DNA of 48,433 nucleotides from a virus, in IMG/VR virus record IMGVR_UViG_3300033145_000111, positions 1 to 48,433 of that record; one strand, given 5' to 3'. The notes under the pieces are model-generated. The model had not been told where the DNA came from. It made no database searches and saw nothing but the letters and a program-made list of their open reading frames with translations. Made by a program: the position numbers and the translations under genes. The stretch's first letter is position 1; every line of letters begins with the position of its first letter. Positions 7,910 to 14,834 of the stretch are shown piece by piece.

Positions 7910-8281
7910 ATGGAAAACACATTAGGTCAAATGATCGGCACGTTGAATCATGCATTGAGCATCACTAATGATAATAAAGAAAAGGTCTCGATCATGGTCA
8001 AGATTGACTTTACGACTGCAAGTGATATTGATATTAAGTCATGGCTTTGTGGGTCGAGGGCTATTGCGTTTCAGCGACCAACTCGGATGCTATCAAAAAC
8101 TGAAATTGAGGCCCTGAACAACACGACCGTGATAGCACAAAATGCCGGACAAAAGGTCAAGAGTCGTAAGGAACAAATTGCTTCATTGACTGCAATCGGG
8201 CTTCCGCTAAATGTAGCTGAAGCAGCAATCGACAATCCAGCAATACTTGCAAATATCAAACTGGACGCAGAAGTTGAATAA
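7910..8281 (+). CDS. Small early protein before a strong terminator, unknown
   Basis: The start chosen is the ATG at 7910, with GAAAGGGG ahead; in-frame ATGs at 7868 and 7892 lack a ribosome site. The protein has 123 residues: a short beta segment (SIMVKIDF), then charged helices including VKSRKEQIASLTAIG, and a C-terminal region LNVAEAAIDNPA. It ends 30 bases before a strong rho-independent terminator, so with the gene at 7647 it forms a short separate early transcript. This resembles the layout of the gene at 11563, which also has its own promoter and terminator. High expression and a nucleic-acid-associated role are guesses. Confidence 0.7.
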   Translation: MENTLGQMIGTLNHALSITNDNKEKVSIMVKIDFTTASDIDIKSWLCGSRAIAFQRPTRMLSKTEIEALNNTTVIAQNAGQKVKSRKEQIASLTAIGLPLNVAEAAIDNPAILANIKLDAEVE

Positions 8282-8310
8282 TTAACCTGATGGCATGGAG
8301 CATTTATTAC

Positions 8311-8346
8311 AAGGGGTGATAGCATTAGTTATCACCCTTTCTTTTT
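8311..8346 (+). terminator. Rho-independent terminator
   Basis: The stem GGGTGATA (8314-8321) pairs with TATCACCC (8330-8337). It is extended by A-T and G-T pairs and has an 8-nt loop and a following CTTTTT run. It ends the first rightward transcript. Confidence 0.9.
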
Positions 8347-8383
8347 GCCTATGATCTGCATTGTTTGACTATGGGATATAAAT

Positions 8384-8408
8384 AGTTCGTTTAATATTTA
8401 AACAAACG
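8384..8408. repeat. 25-bp dyad repeat, copy 5
   Basis: Half-sites AGTTCGTTTAAT and TTTAAACAAACG. Between the terminator at 8346 and promoter 2. Confidence 0.8.
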
Positions 8409-8501
8409 TGGGTTATTCTGAGTATTTGTAGAGTCTTTCACGTAACTACGTCCCGTGCCTGGTATATTCTATGCTACTTAAACAACATCCTGAATATTCC
8501 A

Positions 8502-8530
8502 TTGACAATGTGGAGTAGATCTGTTATATT
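8502..8530 (+). promoter_or_regulatory. Rightward early promoter 2
   Basis: -35 TTGACA (8502-8507), 17-bp spacer, -10 TATATT (8525-8530). The start point would be near 8537, giving a leader of about 260 bases before the gene at 8797. That leader contains the A/TA tract, a dyad copy and the ATACGG iterations. Confidence 0.75.
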
Positions 8531-8616
8531 GTATGCATGTTTGTTGTATTATGTATTATGTATATTGTGTTTGTTAGTTCAGAGGGGTGCGTGGGGATGT
8601 TGTTAAACGAACTTAG

Positions 8617-8765
8617 AAAAAAAAAATATATATATAGATATATATATATTATAAACAAGACCGTTCAACACCGTTTGAAATACACACCCCTGAACTCACA
8701 TACGGGTAATACGGAATACGGAATACATGCATACGGGATAGGAGATAGTAGGATAGTAGATAACT
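8617..8765. other. AT tract plus short iterated hexamers, origin-like region
   Basis: A run of ten A (8617-8626) is followed by about 29 bases of alternating TA with single interruptions (8627-8655). After a degenerate dyad copy (8658-8682), the hexamer ATACGG appears at 8700, 8709, 8716 and 8731, with a variant ATACAT at 8723, so spacings are 7-9 bases. GATAG-type units follow. An easily melted tract next to iterated motifs is the usual form of an origin. A regulatory leader is equally possible. The 77-codon frame crossing it looks non-coding. Confidence 0.4.
8658..8682. repeat. 25-bp dyad repeat, copy 6 (degenerate)
   Basis: Left half AGACCGTTCAAC matches; the right half is eroded. In the leader of the gene at 8797. 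A lone half-site TTAAACGAACT lies at 8603-8613. Confidence 0.5.
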
Positions 8766-8796
8766 TGTAACTTAAGATAAGAAAGGAGGAGGGAAA

Positions 8797-9357
8797 ATGA
8801 GTAGGGAAATTAAGCAGGAGGCAAGCGTACCGGTGCAGAGTAGAGTTGACCTGGTTAGCTTAGCGGAGTTAAGTATTTACTGGGAGAGCATAGGGCATGA
8901 GATAAGGACGATGAGTCAGTTGGTGTCGTGGAGTATTAGTCTGATGTGTGAAGTGCTCAGGGCAAATGATAAGATGCCAGTTACAGTTGAGTCAGTGAGT
9001 GAGGCTAATAACTATATGAGAGAGAAGGGATTGTATCAAGATAGTATGAAAAAGAGGAGTGTGAAGAAGATTAGCAATGCGATTGCATTTGAAAGCTTGA
9101 GGAATGAAGGAATAGATCCTAAGAACTATGTACCTCAGCAGTATAATATAGTGCATAATAAGAATAGTGTAGAGGTCATAGAGCCTGAGGTGAGAGTAGG
9201 AGATAGAGGAATGGGAGGAGACGGACAAGGAAAGTATTTAGGAGAACTAACAGAAGCTATGAAGAGGAGTAAGGAGGAAGGAGAGAGGGAATTTGAGGAG
9301 ATGAAGAAAGTTACGCTTGAATCATTGATAGAGTCAGGAGCTATTGTTAAGGAATAG
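8797..9357 (+). CDS. Unknown early protein with purine-rich coding strand
   Basis: The protein has 186 residues, with ATG at 8797 preceded by AAAGGAGGAGGG. It has an N-terminal helical region, a basic middle (MKKRSVKKI), a Gly-rich linker (RVGDRGMGGDGQGK) and a C-terminal charged helix rich in Glu/Lys. The coding strand is strongly enriched in A and G, with AGG/AGA used for nearly every Arg. Its neighbours do not show this, so it may have a different origin. I do not recognise the family. It is alone between promoters 2 and 3. Confidence 0.72.
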   Translation: MSREIKQEASVPVQSRVDLVSLAELSIYWESIGHEIRTMSQLVSWSISLMCEVLRANDKMPVTVESVSEANNYMREKGLYQDSMKKRSVKKISNAIAFESLRNEGIDPKNYVPQQYNIVHNKNSVEVIEPEVRVGDRGMGGDGQGKYLGELTEAMKRSKEEGEREFEEMKKVTLESLIESGAIVKE

Positions 9358-9380
9358 TGCGTTTAAATTTTAAACGGACT
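9356..9380. repeat. 25-bp dyad repeat, copy 7
   Basis: Half-sites AGTGCGTTTAAA and TTTAAACGGACT. Overlaps the stop codon of the gene ending at 9357. Confidence 0.9.
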
Positions 9381-9458
9381 GGTGGATTATAGAGATGGGC
9401 TAATAGAGGCATTCAAACTGTAATTGCAAAGGGGAGTGAAAATAATGGGTGCAAGTGC

Positions 9459-9487
9459 TTGACATTGGCTGGGTGGCATGGTATGAT
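9459..9487 (+). promoter_or_regulatory. Rightward early promoter 3
   Basis: -35 TTGACA (9459-9464), 17-bp spacer, -10 TATGAT (9482-9487), about 60 bases before the ATG at 9550. The gap 9358-9549 also holds a dyad copy (9356-9380) and nothing else that I can see. Confidence 0.75.
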
Positions 9488-9549
9488 ATGGCAGTTGAAA
9501 ATTGGATGAAGGACATTGGAGTGAACTATATTATTAAAGGAGGTACCAA

Positions 9550-9780
9550 ATGAGCAAGCCTACAGAAAAGGAAGTAAAGAAAGCCTGTCGGGTCATAGTT
9601 AATAATGCTGAGGTGAAGGCGCTTAATTATGCTGTTAACTATGCTAAGGTAGCAGCAGGGATGACTGGGCGTGGATTACAGGTTCAGATTCTTTATGTAT
9701 TAAATAATATAACTCATTGGCGTGGACTAGAAGCAAAGGAAGTTAGGAAAACTCTAAAGATGTTTATTAATGATATTTAG
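9550..9780 (+). CDS. Small early helical protein, unknown
   Basis: A 76-residue basic, mostly helical protein with AAAGGAGGT before the ATG at 9550. It heads a tightly packed operon (9550-11407) driven by promoter 3. Lys-rich N- and C-terminal helices flank a hydrophobic middle (NYAVNYAKVAAGM). No family is recognised. Confidence 0.68.
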   Translation: MSKPTEKEVKKACRVIVNNAEVKALNYAVNYAKVAAGMTGRGLQVQILYVLNNITHWRGLEAKEVRKTLKMFINDI

Positions 9781-9793
9781 GAGGTAGAGGAAG

Positions 9794-9955
9794 ATGACCA
9801 AGCAATGGGAAGATCTATTCAGATCTACTGCTGATTTTAAAGCATCACAGAAGGAGTTTAGTAGGTTTAATCTAAGCCATGTTATCTTGTTAACTATGTT
9901 CTGGCTTTCAGGTGTAGCATTTGGATATTACTGGTGCTGGAAAGCACTGAGTTAG
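9794..9955 (+). CDS. Small single-pass membrane protein
   Basis: A 53-residue protein starting at 9794 with GAGG upstream. Residues about 29-49 (HVILLTMFWLSGVAFGYYWC) are a membrane helix, preceded by a charged N-terminal half. It sits in the early operon, so an early host-membrane effect is more likely than lysis. No family is recognised. Confidence 0.6.
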   Translation: MTKQWEDLFRSTADFKASQKEFSRFNLSHVILLTMFWLSGVAFGYYWCWKALS

Positions 9956-9965
9956 GAGGTGAAAA

Positions 9966-10178
9966 GTGGACTGTCCTAAATGTGGAGAGTATTTAGACTT
10001 TCTGGAAGAAGCTAACAATACAGATGGGTATGTAAAGACTATCTGGGCATGTAATAACTGTAATATTATTATTCACTTATTTGAAAATGAGTATGACAGA
10101 TGTTTAGTATGTAACTCAGAATTAATCAAAGACAAAAATAACTTTTGGCACTGCCCTGCTTGTCAGGGTGGGAAATGA
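9966..10178 (+). CDS. Double zinc-ribbon small protein
   Basis: I infer a GTG start at 9966, ten bases after GGAGGT. The 70-residue protein carries four cysteine knuckles: CPKC (residues 3-6), CNNC, CLVC and CPAC, making two zinc ribbons. Phage zinc ribbons of this size often contact host polymerase or nucleic acid, but no target can be inferred. It is part of the 9550-11407 operon. Confidence 0.68.
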   Translation: MDCPKCGEYLDFLEEANNTDGYVKTIWACNNCNIIIHLFENEYDRCLVCNSELIKDKNNFWHCPACQGGK

Positions 10179-10189
10179 GAGGAAACTAA

Positions 10190-10486
10190 ATGACTACCAT
10201 TCTCGGAGAACACATCTCGGTAATCAAACCTTCTACACCTTATTCATGCAAGGTGTATAAGAATGAACTTCCCACGCCTAAATATCCTATAAAAACCTAC
10301 CGTTCCAAGACAATCAAGAAACACTCAGGGAAAGTTATCGCTATTGCTGTTAAGTTATATAGCGGAGGGATTAGATCTATTCTCAGAGGGACTCACGCAG
10401 ATGTGCTTGAGGATTTTAGTATTAACCCTAAAGATGTAGTAAGTGTGGGATGGGAGTTAGATAATGGTAACTTTGTATGGAGATAA
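10190..10486 (+). CDS. Hypothetical early protein
   Basis: A 98-residue basic protein with GAGGAAAC before the ATG at 10190. The N-terminal half is Lys/Pro-rich (YRSKTIKKHSGK), followed by a compact beta-type segment (VIAIAVKLYSGG). No family is recognised. A dyad copy begins at its stop codon. Confidence 0.62.
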   Translation: MTTILGEHISVIKPSTPYSCKVYKNELPTPKYPIKTYRSKTIKKHSGKVIAIAVKLYSGGIRSILRGTHADVLEDFSINPKDVVSVGWELDNGNFVWR

Positions 10487-10510
10487 GTTTGTTAATTTAT
10501 TAAACAATCT
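10486..10510. repeat. 25-bp dyad repeat, copy 8
   Basis: Half-sites AGTTTGTTAATT and ATTAAACAATCT. Fills the gap before the GGAGG of the gene at 10523. Confidence 0.82.
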
Positions 10511-10522
10511 GGAGGATTAAAG

Positions 10523-10831
10523 ATGTCACTAACGGAAGAAGAAAAAGACGAATTACGCCTTACTCGTGCTGAGGCAAAAAGTAGATGTAGAGAAACTTGG
10601 GAGGTTATACTTCAGACTCGTAAGATCCTAACCTCCTATGAAAATGATCACTTTAGGTGGTTAAGTAAATTTGAGAAAGCTGACAGGAAACTTGCAGAAG
10701 AAGAAAAAATGACTAAATTAATGACAGGGAAGAAGAAGGTAAATGTTACCTTAACTCAGGAACAGATACAGAAAATAGCAGACGAACTTGGAGTAGAGGT
10801 AAACTTTGGAAAGGGGAAGGAAGATGACTAA
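10523..10831 (+). CDS. Coiled-coil early protein, unknown
   Basis: A 102-residue, highly charged helical protein. GGAGGATT precedes the ATG at 10523, itself 12 bases after a dyad copy. A coiled coil is likely over residues 1-70. The C-terminus (VNVTLTQEQIQKIADELGVEV) looks like a small separate helical unit. Role unknown. Confidence 0.65.
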   Translation: MSLTEEEKDELRLTRAEAKSRCRETWEVILQTRKILTSYENDHFRWLSKFEKADRKLAEEEKMTKLMTGKKKVNVTLTQEQIQKIADELGVEVNFGKGKEDD

Positions 10832-11000
10832 AGTAAAAAAATCACCTTTGGCAAGGAAGCTTCAGCGTTTGGAGAAAGAATATGATAAGACTTCTGCAAA
10901 GGCAGTCTTGAAACGTGAAAGAATCATAAAGACTTCAATGACAGTAATGAAGAAGATAGAGGAGCAGAGAATAGATATTAATAGGAAAGGAGAATCTTAA
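10824..11000 (+). CDS. Short basic helical protein, unknown
   Basis: The ATG at 10824 overlaps the end of the previous gene and has GGGGAAGG upstream; a TTG further up is less likely. The protein has 58 residues, very rich in Lys and Arg, and is predicted helical throughout. It may bind nucleic acid, but this rests on charge only. Its stop overlaps the next start (TAATG). Confidence 0.58.
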   Translation: MTKVKKSPLARKLQRLEKEYDKTSAKAVLKRERIIKTSMTVMKKIEEQRIDINRKGES

Positions 11001-11407
11001 TGCCTATAAGATGGAAGGTGGTAACAAAGGATAGGGAAAGTTGGTCGATGCTTTTGAGACCGGAGATTTTTCCAGAGAAATTTGTCAAGATTTATAACTT
11101 AAATACTATAGTATCAGCACACCCGAAAAGCCTTGGGTTGATGACCTTTAAGACTAAGAAACATGCGAAGAAGTTTCAATCTAGACATCCCGTGTCGGGT
11201 TTAAGGATTATAAAAGTAAAGGGTATCGGAAGGGGCTATGTTCCTAAGGCTATTGTCGCACTCTTTAGGATTATAAGCCTAAATGGGATATTAGAAACAA
11301 CTCAAGAATTAAAAACAAGTGGATATTCTAGGCCATATTGCTCTTCGCTTTTCTGGTCCACGCCAGTAGGAACAATATGCTATAAGAAAGTAAAAGTATT
11401 AACTTAG
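11000..11407 (+). CDS. Hypothetical early basic protein
   Basis: The protein has 135 residues. The start at 11000 overlaps the upstream stop and has AAAGGAGA ahead. It is basic with mixed alpha/beta character and has no motif I can name. It is the last gene of the early operon. The 155 bases that follow hold promoter 4 and no gene. Confidence 0.62.
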   Translation: MPIRWKVVTKDRESWSMLLRPEIFPEKFVKIYNLNTIVSAHPKSLGLMTFKTKKHAKKFQSRHPVSGLRIIKVKGIGRGYVPKAIVALFRIISLNGILETTQELKTSGYSRPYCSSLFWSTPVGTICYKKVKVLT

Positions 11408-11474
11408 AGGGAAGTTAGCCTCAACAAAGAAAGAGAACTTAAAATGACTGGATCACAATATCCCAAATATTCCC

Positions 11475-11504
11475 TTGACATTGTTCACACCTTCTGGTAA
11501 TAAT
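11475..11504 (+). promoter_or_regulatory. Rightward early promoter 4
   Basis: -35 TTGACA (11475-11480), 18-bp spacer, -10 AATAAT (11499-11504). It drives the single gene at 11563, which has its own terminator. Confidence 0.75.
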
Positions 11505-11562
11505 GGATTTTACGTTTCGTTATCGGAGGATCTTATTAACCCACTAATTTTAGGAGGCTAAC

Positions 11563-11937
11563 ATGAAAAAAGTAGGAGTAGAAGCAAAAGTGCCGGAGAA
11601 CAAGGAGAAAGGAACACCTGAGATGTCGGCGATAGTTCAAATTAACTATGCCGAAAATATTAAAGAAGCAGTCGAGATGTTCGGAGAGGAGGCTCTGCTC
11701 ACTAATGCATTTGCTAATTGGAGAGTAACTATCCAAAGCAATATTCGAGGAGGTCTTCGCAAGGGTCATACTCCAGAGTCCATTGCTACCAGGCTCATGG
11801 GAGCCAAGATGGGTATTGCTGCTACTGGCGCTAAGGTTGATCCAGTCCAGGCATATATTGCAGTGTTTCAAAATGCTAATCCGGAAGAGCAGAAGAAGAT
11901 GTTGTCAGAGCTTTCTGCTAAGGCTGCTAAGAAGTAA
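11563..11937 (+). CDS. Monocistronic small early protein, unknown
   Basis: A 124-residue protein with AGGAGG before the ATG at 11563. After a disordered Lys/Glu-rich start, a beta segment (SAIVQINYAENI) leads into helices (EEALLTNAFANWRVTIQSNI) and an Ala/Lys-rich tail. A consensus promoter lies 60 bases upstream and a strong terminator 10 bases downstream, so the gene is an independent unit built for abundant early expression. Similar-looking proteins occur in many environmental phages without known function. A DNA-associated role is possible but not shown. Confidence 0.72.
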   Translation: MKKVGVEAKVPENKEKGTPEMSAIVQINYAENIKEAVEMFGEEALLTNAFANWRVTIQSNIRGGLRKGHTPESIATRLMGAKMGIAATGAKVDPVQAYIAVFQNANPEEQKKMLSELSAKAAKK

Positions 11938-11947
11938 CTATACCTAT

Positions 11948-11983
11948 AAGTGCTCTGAACTAATTGATTCAGGGCACTTTTTT
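11948..11983 (+). terminator. Rho-independent terminator
   Basis: A 12-bp stem, AAGTGCTCTGAA (11948-11959) with TTCAGGGCACTT (11968-11979; one G-T pair), has an 8-nt loop and a T run to 11983. Confidence 0.93.
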
Positions 11984-12020
11984 AATTCTTCAAAATGTAC
12001 CATGAAGTAGATATATAATA

Positions 12021-12045
12021 AGTTCGTTTAAATATTAAACGAAAT
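12021..12045. repeat. 25-bp dyad repeat, copy 9
   Basis: Half-sites AGTTCGTTTAAA and ATTAAACGAAAT. Upstream of the gene at 12067. Confidence 0.85.
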
Positions 12046-12066
12046 AAATGAAAGGAGAATAAGAAG

Positions 12067-12315
12067 ATGAAAAAGGTCAATAAGTCTAAAGAACCTACCT
12101 TAAAACAGATGCTTAACATGGCATCTAATCTCAGAGAGAAATTCGGTAAGCCTTCTGCAATAGAAATTAATGCGTGGGATTATAATACTTCGGAAGATAA
12201 TACTAATAAAACAAATTTTTGTCTATACATAGAATCTAAACACTCCATAGATTTTGACTTTTGGTATGAGCTGCAGGGTTATTACTTCGGCCTAATGGAG
12301 GATACTAATGCCTAG
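12067..12315 (+). CDS. Hypothetical small protein upstream of ligase
   Basis: An 82-residue protein with AAAGGAGAA before the ATG at 12067, and a dyad copy (12021-12045) upstream. The N-terminus is basic and helical, the C-terminus aromatic and acidic (DFDFWYELQGYYFG). Its end overlaps the ligase start by 8 bases, so the two are probably co-translated. No family is recognised. Confidence 0.62.
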   Translation: MKKVNKSKEPTLKQMLNMASNLREKFGKPSAIEINAWDYNTSEDNTNKTNFCLYIESKHSIDFDFWYELQGYYFGLMEDTNA

Positions 12316-13159
12316 TCAATGGCAGCGGTGGAAGGGGATAATGAAGTGTTATCCTTTTGAGGAGAAGCGCTTAGCTAAATGGAATCCTCCTTTCATAGTC
12401 CAACCTAAATATGATGGAGATAGGTGCAGAAACGAGCCTGCACAGAGTACCTCATTATTACTCACAAGCGAAGAAAATATCTTTTTCAGTGTCCCTCATA
12501 TTAATCAGCAGTTAATGAACCATAATCTATACTCAATTCCTTTTGATGGGGAGCTTTATAGTCATGAGCTTTTCCTTGAAGGTAGTCATGAACTTATCCA
12601 TTCAGTCTGCTCACGCACAGTTAATCTCCATCCTAGATATAAAGAAATGGAGTTCTGGATCTTTGATGTAAAGTATGAAAACAAGAGCCAAATAGAGCGG
12701 ATAAACTTTCTAAATAGCTTAGAATACCTAGGGCCTAACATAAAGTTAGCTCCTTACTGGATATGTAATACATTAGATGAGATTAAGAAAGTTTATGATA
12801 AACTAATAGCTATGAAGTATGAGGGAATCATAGTCCGTAATCTTTACAACATATATGAAGAAAAGCGTAGCACTATGATAATGAAATTCAAGCCTAAGAA
12901 ACATGATACTTATAACATAATAGGATGGAATGAAGAAATTTCCATCTCAGGTAATCCTAAAGGTAGAATTGGCTCCTTGATTATGTCTTCTCAAGCTGAA
13001 GATGAATTTAGTGTAGGTGCCGGACTTGATGATGAGGAGAAGGATCACTTATGGAATGTAAGGGATACCTTGGCTGGAAAGCAGGCAGTTATTCACTATC
13101 AGCATTTAACTAATAAAGGCATTCCTAAAGGAACCTTTGATGTGGAGGTGATTGAATGA
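12308..13159 (+). CDS. ATP-dependent DNA ligase (minimal)
   Basis: A 283-residue ligase with the nucleotidyltransferase motifs in order: I PKYDGDR (Lys34 takes AMP), III FDGE (79-82), IIIa FWIFDV (116-121), IV EGIIVR (172-177) and V KFKP (193-196). A C-terminal OB-like region (about 200-283) follows. It seals nicks during phage replication, repair or recombination. There is no N-terminal DNA-binding domain, as in compact phage ligases such as T7's. It lies in the replication block near the Sak4-like ATPase and DNA polymerase. Confidence 0.92.
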   Translation: MPSQWQRWKGIMKCYPFEEKRLAKWNPPFIVQPKYDGDRCRNEPAQSTSLLLTSEENIFFSVPHINQQLMNHNLYSIPFDGELYSHELFLEGSHELIHSVCSRTVNLHPRYKEMEFWIFDVKYENKSQIERINFLNSLEYLGPNIKLAPYWICNTLDEIKKVYDKLIAMKYEGIIVRNLYNIYEEKRSTMIMKFKPKKHDTYNIIGWNEEISISGNPKGRIGSLIMSSQAEDEFSVGAGLDDEEKDHLWNVRDTLAGKQAVIHYQHLTNKGIPKGTFDVEVIE

Positions 13160-13317
13160 AACCTATACCAGTCTCATCTTGCCATAACTGTGATCCTGAA
13201 TCTTGGATCATAGAAAGTGATAGTAGAGGATATTATAGATGTAATAAATGTCATGTAATTATAGCTAAAATTCTAAGGAGAGATTATGAAAGAGAAGACT
13301 CAGAAATGGACGACTAA
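13156..13317 (+). CDS. Tiny zinc-ribbon protein
   Basis: A 53-residue protein. The ATG at 13156 overlaps the ligase stop as ATGA. It carries CHNC (9-12) and CNKC (29-32), a single zinc ribbon, and a charged C-terminal helix. It overlaps the start of the HIRAN gene (13286) in another frame. Function unknown. Confidence 0.62.
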   Translation: MKPIPVSSCHNCDPESWIIESDSRGYYRCNKCHVIIAKILRRDYEREDSEMDD

Positions 13318-13966
13318 AGATGGAAAGAAAATAAGAATATGTGAGATGGAGGACTTGCATCTTAGTAATGCTATAGCAATGATGGAGAAAAAGACTAATG
13401 TAGTTATACAAGAAGCTATTAGTTCTGGATATAATTTATTAGATACTATATCAGGAGAAATAGCTATTTACACTATCGAAGACGAAATTGACAATCTAAT
13501 GTTAGAAGGCATTGTGCCTCAGGAGATCCATGAACTTTATCATACCTTAATAAATGAAAAAGAAAGGAGAAAAGCTATGAGTGAGCAAAGTAATGTTAAA
13601 ACCTTTTTTATCGCAGGAGTGCAATTCCATCAGATGAAAACTGTCCTGAATGAAATGTCAGTAGGTGATAATCTTCTACTCGTTCCTGAACCAACTAACA
13701 GATTCGATCCTAACGCAGTTCAGATCATCTACGCCAGACATGACAAGGAAGTCATGTGCGGCTTCGTACCGAAGAAATTCAGTGCTGAGGTAAGCGCATG
13801 GTTCGAGGCTGGACTAAAACTCGAATGTGTGATCTTGACTCTGGATATTAAGGCTCCTACTTATGAACAATGCATGGTGGAGATTAGGGAAATAGATAAT
13901 ACTGAAGAGACAGGCCCTGACATAGGAGACGGTCCTGACTATGATTCAGGAAGTAAGGAGAGATAA
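13286..13966 (+). CDS. HIRAN-domain protein fused to a small phage domain
   Basis: A 226-residue protein. Residues 7-95 are a helical unit seen alone in other phages (WTTKDGKKIRICEMEDLHL start). Residues about 104-205 are a HIRAN domain: GVQFHQ (111-116), PEPTNRFDPNAV (134-145), GFVPK (159-163). HIRAN domains bind DNA 3' ends or damaged/stalled DNA in SNF2 helicases such as HLTF, and stand alone in phages. A strong internal site AAAGGAGA (13563-13570) precedes an in-frame ATG at 13577, so a separate 129-residue HIRAN product is likely. The tail is acidic and disordered. It follows DNA ligase. Confidence 0.82.
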   Translation: MKEKTQKWTTKDGKKIRICEMEDLHLSNAIAMMEKKTNVVIQEAISSGYNLLDTISGEIAIYTIEDEIDNLMLEGIVPQEIHELYHTLINEKERRKAMSEQSNVKTFFIAGVQFHQMKTVLNEMSVGDNLLLVPEPTNRFDPNAVQIIYARHDKEVMCGFVPKKFSAEVSAWFEAGLKLECVILTLDIKAPTYEQCMVEIREIDNTEETGPDIGDGPDYDSGSKER

Positions 13967-13969
13967 AGA

Positions 13970-14113
13970 ATGAAACCAACAGCAGGACAGTTTAAGAATC
14001 ACCTAAAAGAAAAGATTAAAGAAACTTCTAAAACATCCTATGGAAAAAATGAGCTTGCCTTATTTATTGAGGAGACTTATGCAGAATTTATTGAGGAATA
14101 CTTGGAGGACTAA
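13970..14113 (+). CDS. Very small charged protein, unknown
   Basis: A 47-residue protein starting at 13970, three bases after the HIRAN gene stop, with GGAGAGAT upstream. It is helical, Lys-rich at the start and Glu-rich at the end (FIEEYLED). It fills the gap between two conserved phage genes. Confidence 0.55.
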   Translation: MKPTAGQFKNHLKEKIKETSKTSYGKNELALFIEETYAEFIEEYLED

Positions 14114-14116
14114 CTA

Positions 14117-14539
14117 ATGTCTAAACTATACTACTGTGCTAACTGCGGTCAGCGCTTAAGTGTCGTAAGAAAATCCCTACCCAAATATGGGACTATTATC
14201 GAACTAATCGAAGCCCACGAATGTCTTGATGAACCTATTGAGTTCGATCTTACTCCAATTAAGCCTACTCTTCGTATAAAAGACAAGAGTAAGACCAAGT
14301 TCGTTCAAAATTTAAACCAACTTAATCCTAAACCAGTAGTTACGCATCTCGATATCGAAAGTGATGCCACCAATCTTGATCGAGACAGAGGAGGTCGTGT
14401 AGAGCTCAAAGACCGCAGATCAAAAGAGTCTATTAAGACCTCAGCTCCATCCTCCCTCCTTGACCAAATAAAATCTATCGAAAACTCTATTCCTGTAGGT
14501 AATATAAACTCTGAGCCGGATGGTATGGAAGGAGACTAA
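14117..14539 (+). CDS. Zinc-finger-containing conserved phage protein
   Basis: A 140-residue protein. The N-terminus has YYCANCGQRL (CxxC) and a later HEC (34-36) that could complete a zinc site. The middle is Pro/Thr-rich, and the C-terminus is charged and probably disordered. Proteins with this layout are common, uncharacterised members of early regions in environmental phages. A dyad copy lies inside the coding sequence (14298-14322). A regulatory or polymerase-binding role is speculative. Confidence 0.7.
   Translation: MSKLYYCANCGQRLSVVRKSLPKYGTIIELIEAHECLDEPIEFDLTPIKPTLRIKDKSKTKFVQNLNQLNPKPVVTHLDIESDATNLDRDRGGRVELKDRRSKESIKTSAPSSLLDQIKSIENSIPVGNINSEPDGMEGD
14298..14322. repeat. 25-bp dyad repeat, copy 10 (intragenic)
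   Basis: Half-sites AGTTCGTTCAAA and TTTAAACCAACT. Lies inside the coding sequence of 14117-14539. Confidence 0.8.
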
Positions 14540-14540
14540 A

Positions 14541-14834
14541 ATGCCAAAAGTCTTTATCGTAAACAAATCAGCCCATGACTTCTCACCTGCTGAGCAGTTT
14601 GGTGAGATAGTCTTTCTTAGTGAAGGTCCAATGAATCGGTATAGTACTAATAATATGCATAGGTTATTCACTGCAAGTATGAAGGGATCTAAAAAAGAAG
14701 ACCACATAGTTCCCTGCTCCCTTAACGTCATGAATTCTATAGCCTGTGCTTTATTCGCTGTCAAACATAAAAGGCTTAATCTTCTACTATTCAAAAATGG
14801 AGAATATCTTGAAAGGAATCTTGTTTTTGACTAG
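14541..14834 (+). CDS. Conserved small phage protein, unknown
   Basis: The start is at 14541 with AAGGAGA at 14529-14535; an upstream in-frame ATG at 14520 lies inside the previous gene. The protein has 97 residues beginning MPKVFIVNKSAHDFS, with an alternating beta/alpha pattern ending in a basic strand (KHKRLNLLLFKNGEY). It travels with the zinc-finger gene 14117. No catalytic motif is seen. Confidence 0.7.
   Translation: MPKVFIVNKSAHDFSPAEQFGEIVFLSEGPMNRYSTNNMHRLFTASMKGSKKEDHIVPCSLNVMNSIACALFAVKHKRLNLLLFKNGEYLERNLVFD

Noticed and set aside
8071-8325. An 84-codon leftward frame
   Set aside because: It overlaps the gene at 7910-8281 and the terminator, and lacks a ribosome site.
8537-8770. 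A 77-codon rightward open frame with an N-terminal hydrophobic stretch
   Set aside because: It begins at the predicted transcript start without a ribosome site and crosses the TA microsatellite, a dyad copy and the ATACGG iterations; its protein (KKKYIYRYIYI) reflects the simple repeat.
11438-11494. An 18-codon frame before promoter 4
   Set aside because: Too short, without a ribosome site, and it overlaps the promoter.
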